Assembly: GCF_004785795.1 (NCBI RefSeq)
Contig: NZ_SRRO01000001.1
Coordinates: 2,232,001-2,296,000 of the forward strand
Length of the DNA: 64,000 nucleotides
Direction of reading: 5' to 3'
Source: Nocardioides eburneiflavus
GTDB lineage: Bacteria > Actinomycetota > Actinomycetes > Propionibacteriales > Nocardioidaceae
The position numbers were made by a program, and so were the translations under genes. This document shows, in pieces, positions 59,956 through 64,000 of this stretch; the first letter of the stretch is position 1, and every line of letters starts with the position of its first letter. The notes beneath the pieces were generated by a model. The model was not told where the DNA came from, did not search any database, and saw only the letters and a list, made by a program, of their open reading frames with translations.

Positions 59956-59961
59956 TAGGTT
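59956..59961 (+). promoter_or_regulatory. -10 element of probable leaderless GNAT promoter
   Basis: TAGGTT, 6 nt before the GTG at 59968. Confidence 0.5.
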
Positions 59962-59967
59962 CCGTGC

Positions 59968-60960
59968 GTGGTCGACATCGAGCAGATCAACCCCCGCAAC
60001 GAGGCAGCCCTGCGGGCGTGGTGGGAGGTCGGGCACGCCGCCACCGCCGAGCGGCCCGGGAAGCCGTGGCCGGTGTGGGAGCAGAGCCGGCTCGCGCTGC
60101 CGGTCGACAACCCTGAGCGCGGCATCACGCTCGTCGGCGCGATCGACGGTCGCGAGATGGTCGGCGCGGGGCTGCTCACGCGCACGCTGAAGGAGAACCT
60201 GCACACGGCGATGGCCTTCGCCTACGTCCGGCCCGACTGCACCCGCGAGGGCATCGGCCGCCGGCTCGTCGAGGAGCTCGAGGTCGTGGCGCTCGGCGAC
60301 GGCCGCACGACGGTGCAGAGCGAGGCGTACCTGCCGCCCGGCGGCTCGGGGACCGCCGAGCGGTTCGCCCGCGCGATGGGCTACGACGTGGCGAGCCGGG
60401 AGTCCATCAAGGAGCTCACCCTCACCGACTTCGTCGAGCGCCGTGACGCACTGGCAGCCTCGGCGCCGGTGCCGGAGGGCTACCGGATCATCACCTTCGA
60501 CACCGTCTGCCCCCAGGAGCACGTCGAGTCGTTCGGCCGGCTGCTCGGGATGCTGATGTCGGAGGTGCCGCTGGGCGAGCTCGACCTGGAGGCCTCGGAG
60601 TGGACCCCCGGGAGGATCCGCGCGGCCGAGCAGCGCCAGATCGACACCGGGCGGCACGTGCAGACGGCGATGGCGATCGCGCCCGACGGCGCGGTCGCGG
60701 GGGTGTCGGACGTACGCGTGGACGACACCGACCGCGAGCACGCGCAGGTCGGCATCACGATCGTCGACCCGGCCCACCGGGGGAAGCGACTGGGGCTGGC
60801 GCTCAAGCTCGCGACCCACGACCTGGTGGTGGCGACGTACCCCGACCTGGTCTCGGTCGACACCTCCAACGCGGAGGTCAACACGTGGATGAACGCCGTC
60901 AACGAGGCGCTGGGCTACCGCACGATCGAGACCCTGCTGGAGCTGCAGAAGAAGCTCTGA
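59968..60960 (+). CDS. Tandem GNAT acetyltransferase (paralog of 35812 gene)
   Basis: A 330-residue two-domain GNAT protein. The first domain has FAYVRPDCTREGIGRRLVEEL; the second has VGITIVDPAHRGKRLGLALKLATHDL and ends NAEVNTWMNAVNEALGYRTIETLLELQKKL, close to the 35812 protein's C-terminus. Both enzymes probably share a substrate class; function unknown. Its -10 is 6 nt from the GTG, suggesting a leaderless mRNA. Confidence 0.88.
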   Translation: MVDIEQINPRNEAALRAWWEVGHAATAERPGKPWPVWEQSRLALPVDNPERGITLVGAIDGREMVGAGLLTRTLKENLHTAMAFAYVRPDCTREGIGRRLVEELEVVALGDGRTTVQSEAYLPPGGSGTAERFARAMGYDVASRESIKELTLTDFVERRDALAASAPVPEGYRIITFDTVCPQEHVESFGRLLGMLMSEVPLGELDLEASEWTPGRIRAAEQRQIDTGRHVQTAMAIAPDGAVAGVSDVRVDDTDREHAQVGITIVDPAHRGKRLGLALKLATHDLVVATYPDLVSVDTSNAEVNTWMNAVNEALGYRTIETLLELQKKL

Positions 60961-61350
60961 TCAGCCCTCGGCGGCGCTGTCGTAGTCGTCGCGCGCGCCG
61001 AGGATCTGCGCCACGTGGGTCTCGGCCCAGTCGGTGAGGGTCTGGATCGGACCGGTGAGCGAGGCCCCGAGCCCGGTGAGCTCGTAGTCGACCCGCGGGG
61101 GCACCTGCGCGTGGACCGTGCGGGTGAGCAGGCCGTCGCGCTCCATCGCCCGCAAGGTCTGGGTCAGCACCTTGGCGGCGACGCCACCGATGCGCGCCCG
61201 GAGGACGCTGAACCGCAGGGGACCGTCCTTGAGGGCGCCGATGACCAGCACCGTCCACTTGTCGCCGATCCGGTCGAGCACGACGCGCGTGGGGCAGTCG
61301 GGGTCGAAGGCGTCACCGCGGTCGGGGGCCGTCTCGCTGTTGGTTACCAC
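60961..61350 (-). CDS. HxlR-family winged-helix regulator
   Basis: A 129-residue regulator with the HxlR pattern: CPTRVVLDRIGDKWTVLVIGALKDGPLRFSVL and GVAAKVLTQTLRAMERDGLLTR. One cysteine (DPDCP near residue 19) sits where redox-sensing HxlR/QorR proteins have theirs. Divergent from a Rossmann NAD(P)-binding reductase gene, the usual qorR-qor-like pairing. TATAAG lies just before the GTG. Confidence 0.92.
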   Translation of the reverse strand: MVTNSETAPDRGDAFDPDCPTRVVLDRIGDKWTVLVIGALKDGPLRFSVLRARIGGVAAKVLTQTLRAMERDGLLTRTVHAQVPPRVDYELTGLGASLTGPIQTLTDWAETHVAQILGARDDYDSAAEG

Positions 61351-61394
61351 CAGGTACTTATAGCACGTTGAAGTGCTTGGTTACCAATGGTTAC
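61341..61394. promoter_or_regulatory. HxlR operator array (TGGTTACCA)
   Basis: TGGTTACCA at 61341-61349 and 61378-61386, with TGGTTAC at 61388-61394, lie in the divergent promoter. Each nonamer is a palindrome with a single central base. Between them is AGCAC-N6-GTGCT. HxlR proteins are expected to bind such sites and control both genes. Confidence 0.65.
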
Positions 61395-61433
61395 TGTCCC
61401 CCGCATCCACTTCCACGACCCGAAGGACTCCTC

Positions 61434-62018
61434 ATGAAGATCGCCCTCTTCGGCGCCACCGGCATGGTCGGCTCCCGCATCGCCGCCGAGGCCACCGACC
61501 GCGGCCACGAGGTCACTGCGCTCAGCCGCTCGACCGGCGCCGACATGGCCGACGCCGCCGCCGTGCGCGAGGCCGCGTCCAGCCACGACGTCGTCGTGTC
61601 CGCCACCGGCCCGAGCCGCACCGGCGAGCCCCACGAGCCCTGGCTCGCCTCCGTCTCCACCCTCATCGAGAACGCCGGCGACGCCCGCGTCCTCTTCGTC
61701 GGCGGGGCCGGCTCGCTGCTCACCCCTGACGGCACCCGCCTGCTCGACACCGACGGCTTCCCCGACGCGTACAAGGCCGAGGCGACCTCCGGCGCCGCTG
61801 CCCTCGACCTGTTCCGTGCCGCCCCGGAGGCCGTCGACTGGACCTTCGTCAGCCCGTCGCCGGTCATCGCGCCCGGCGAGCGCACCGGCTCGTACGCCAC
61901 CGCCCTCGACACCCCGGCCGGCGACTTCGTCAGCGCGGAGGACTACGCCGTGGCGCTCGTCGACGAGATCGAGCAGCCGCAGCACGCCCGCCAGCGCTTC
62001 ACCGTCGCCTCGGCCTGA
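61434..62018 (+). CDS. NAD(P)H-binding Rossmann reductase (atypical SDR, QorB-like)
   Basis: A 194-residue protein opening MKIALFGATGMVGSRIAAEA, the GATGxxG nucleotide-binding loop of NmrA/QorB-like atypical short-chain dehydrogenases. VVVSATGPSR and FVSPSPVIAPGERTG continue the fold. The ATG has AAGGA 7 nt upstream. Divergent from the HxlR gene, so it is probably repressed by it and induced by quinone or electrophile stress; that is inference. Confidence 0.85.
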   Translation: MKIALFGATGMVGSRIAAEATDRGHEVTALSRSTGADMADAAAVREAASSHDVVVSATGPSRTGEPHEPWLASVSTLIENAGDARVLFVGGAGSLLTPDGTRLLDTDGFPDAYKAEATSGAAALDLFRAAPEAVDWTFVSPSPVIAPGERTGSYATALDTPAGDFVSAEDYAVALVDEIEQPQHARQRFTVASA

Positions 62019-62028
62019 GGGGGACGGA

Positions 62029-62062
62029 CGTACGGCCGGCTCCGGGCGGGGCCGGCCGTACG
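62029..62062. terminator. Bidirectional terminator between reductase and coaA
   Basis: CGTACGGCCGGC and its exact complement (12 bp) around a 10-nt loop, in a 46-nt convergent gap. Confidence 0.8.
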
Positions 62063-62064
62063 GT

Positions 62065-63033
62065 TCAGAGCTTGCGCAGCCGGACGTAGCGCACGGAGTG
62101 GTCGGTGTCCTTGCGGAGCACGAGGTTCGCGCGCGAGCGGGTGGGGGCGACGTTCTGGACGAGGTTGGGCTCGTTGATCGAGTCCCAGATCCGGGTGGCC
62201 TGGTCGACGGCCTCGTCGTGGGACAGCGAGGCGTACTTGCGGAAGTAGGACGCCGGGTCGCGGAAGGCCGTCTCGCGCAGCCGCAGGAACCGGTCGACGT
62301 ACCAGCGCTTGATGTCGGCCAGGGCGGCGTCGACGTAGACGGAGAAGTCGAAGAAGTCGCTGACCGCGAGGCCGGTGCGGCCGTCGTCGCGCATCCGGGC
62401 GGGCTGGAGGACGTTGAGGCCCTCGATGATCACGATGTCGGGACGCTTGACCACGACCTTCTCGTCGGGCAGCACGTCGTAGACGAGGTGGCTGTAGATC
62501 GGCGCCTCGACCTCGTCCTTGCCCGACTTGATGTCGATGACGAACTTCAGCAGGGCCTTGCGGTCGTAGGACTCCGGGAAGCCCTTGCGGTGCAGGATCC
62601 CGCGCCGCTCGAGCTCGGCGTTGGGCAGCAGGAAGCCGTCGGTGGTCACGAGCGCGACGTGGGGGTGCTCGGGCCAGTGCGCGAGCATCTGCTGGAGCAC
62701 ACGGGCCGTGGTCGACTTGCCGACCGCCACCGAGCCCGCGAGGCCGATCACGAAGGGCGTACGGGGCGGGGTCACGCGGTGCAGGAACTCCTCCTGCTCG
62801 CGGTGGAGCCGGGAGTTGGCCGCGACGTAGAGGCTCAGCAGGCGCGACAGCGGCAGGTAGACCTGCTCGATCTCGCGCAGGTCCAGCTGGTCGCCGAGGC
62901 CGCGCAGGCGAGTCACCTCGTCCGGGGTGAGGACGGTCTCGGTGGTGCCGGCGAGCTCGGCCCAGGCCGCCCGCTCGAGCTCGACGTAGGGGGAGGCCTC
63001 GCCGTTGTTGGAGGGCGACGCGACCTCGGACAT
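62065..63033 (-). CDS. coaA: Pantothenate kinase, type I
   Basis: Phosphorylates pantothenate, the first and regulated step of coenzyme A synthesis. The 322-residue protein is prokaryotic type I (P-loop kinase fold): Walker [10 protein letters not shown] (100-108), [20 protein letters not shown], and the C-terminal [12 protein letters not shown]. The ATG lies 7 nt after a CACAAT -10 element, suggesting a leaderless mRNA. It is divergent from glmS, the usual actinobacterial neighbour. Confidence 0.96.
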   Translation of the reverse strand: MSEVASPSNNGEASPYVELERAAWAELAGTTETVLTPDEVTRLRGLGDQLDLREIEQVYLPLSRLLSLYVAANSRLHREQEEFLHRVTPPRTPFVIGLAGSVAVGKSTTARVLQQMLAHWPEHPHVALVTTDGFLLPNAELERRGILHRKGFPESYDRKALLKFVIDIKSGKDEVEAPIYSHLVYDVLPDEKVVVKRPDIVIIEGLNVLQPARMRDDGRTGLAVSDFFDFSVYVDAALADIKRWYVDRFLRLRETAFRDPASYFRKYASLSHDEAVDQATRIWDSINEPNLVQNVAPTRSRANLVLRKDTDHSVRYVRLRKL

Positions 63034-63040
63034 GGGTGCG

Positions 63041-63046
63041 ATTGTG
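63041..63046 (-). promoter_or_regulatory. -10 element of probable leaderless coaA promoter
   Basis: CACAAT (minus strand), 7 nt before the ATG at 63033. Confidence 0.45.
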
Positions 63047-63084
63047 GCACCGCGGCGCCCCGCAGCCGCGCAGCGGCCTGCCGA

Positions 63085-63090
63085 TAGACT
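63085..63090 (+). promoter_or_regulatory. -10 element of probable leaderless glmS promoter
   Basis: TAGACT, 8 nt before the ATG at 63099; divergent from coaA. Confidence 0.45.
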
Positions 63091-63098
63091 CCCCGGCC

Positions 63099-64000
<902 letters not shown>

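Overview
The window is about 64 kb of very GC-rich DNA with strong G/C third-position bias, dense GTG and ATG starts and many 1-4 nt gene overlaps. Ribosomal protein sequences, a mycothiol-type DinB-like protein, a SigE-family sigma factor and Nocardioides-like gene content point to a high-GC actinobacterium, most likely Nocardioidaceae. No rRNA, tRNA, CRISPR array, transposase or prophage gene is visible.

The scaffold is the conserved actinobacterial ribosomal/cell-wall gene order adk, map, infA, rpmJ, rpsM, rpsK, rpsD, rpoA, rplQ, truA, rplM, rpsI, glmM, coaA, glmS. All of these are present and in order, but accessory blocks have been inserted between them. Block A (about 1.2-16.1 kb, between map and infA) holds a TerC transporter under a probable manganese riboswitch. 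It also holds a divergent signalling and surface cluster: Ser/Thr kinase and FHA protein on the minus strand; a 2087-residue surface protein, MoxR ATPase, DUF58 protein and a transglutaminase-fold membrane protein that lacks its catalytic triad on the plus strand. Block B (20.4-23.6 kb, between rplQ and truA) is an ArsR-type regulator operon with SRPBCC, DinB-like and RibD/DHFR-like genes plus a ketopantoate-reductase-like gene.

Block C (24.5-54.7 kb, between truA and rplM) is a long accessory stretch. In order it carries: a methyltransferase; a lipoprotein and membrane protein pair; a class E/F-type sortase and a P450; an aldo/keto reductase and an FAD oxidoreductase; a GNAT-like protein; a divergent Nramp-like transporter; an ABC-F protein and a double-GNAT protein; a beta-propeller membrane protein; three acyl-CoA dehydrogenases; an HtrA-type protease; a SigE-family sigma operon; an NB-ARC regulator; a bifunctional amylopullulanase; and citrate synthase. 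After rpsI come a repeat-rich secreted protein, glmM, a second double-GNAT protein, an HxlR regulator divergent from a Rossmann reductase, coaA, and glmS, which runs off the end.

Three regulatory themes recur. Many genes have a TAnnnT-like -10 element only 6-8 nt before the start codon, suggesting leaderless transcripts. Long perfect inverted repeats act as bidirectional terminators. Some perfect palindromes sit in divergent promoters, where a terminator makes no sense. The most system-like unit is the kinase/FHA/surface protein/MoxR/DUF58/dead-transglutaminase cluster at 2.4-16.1 kb.
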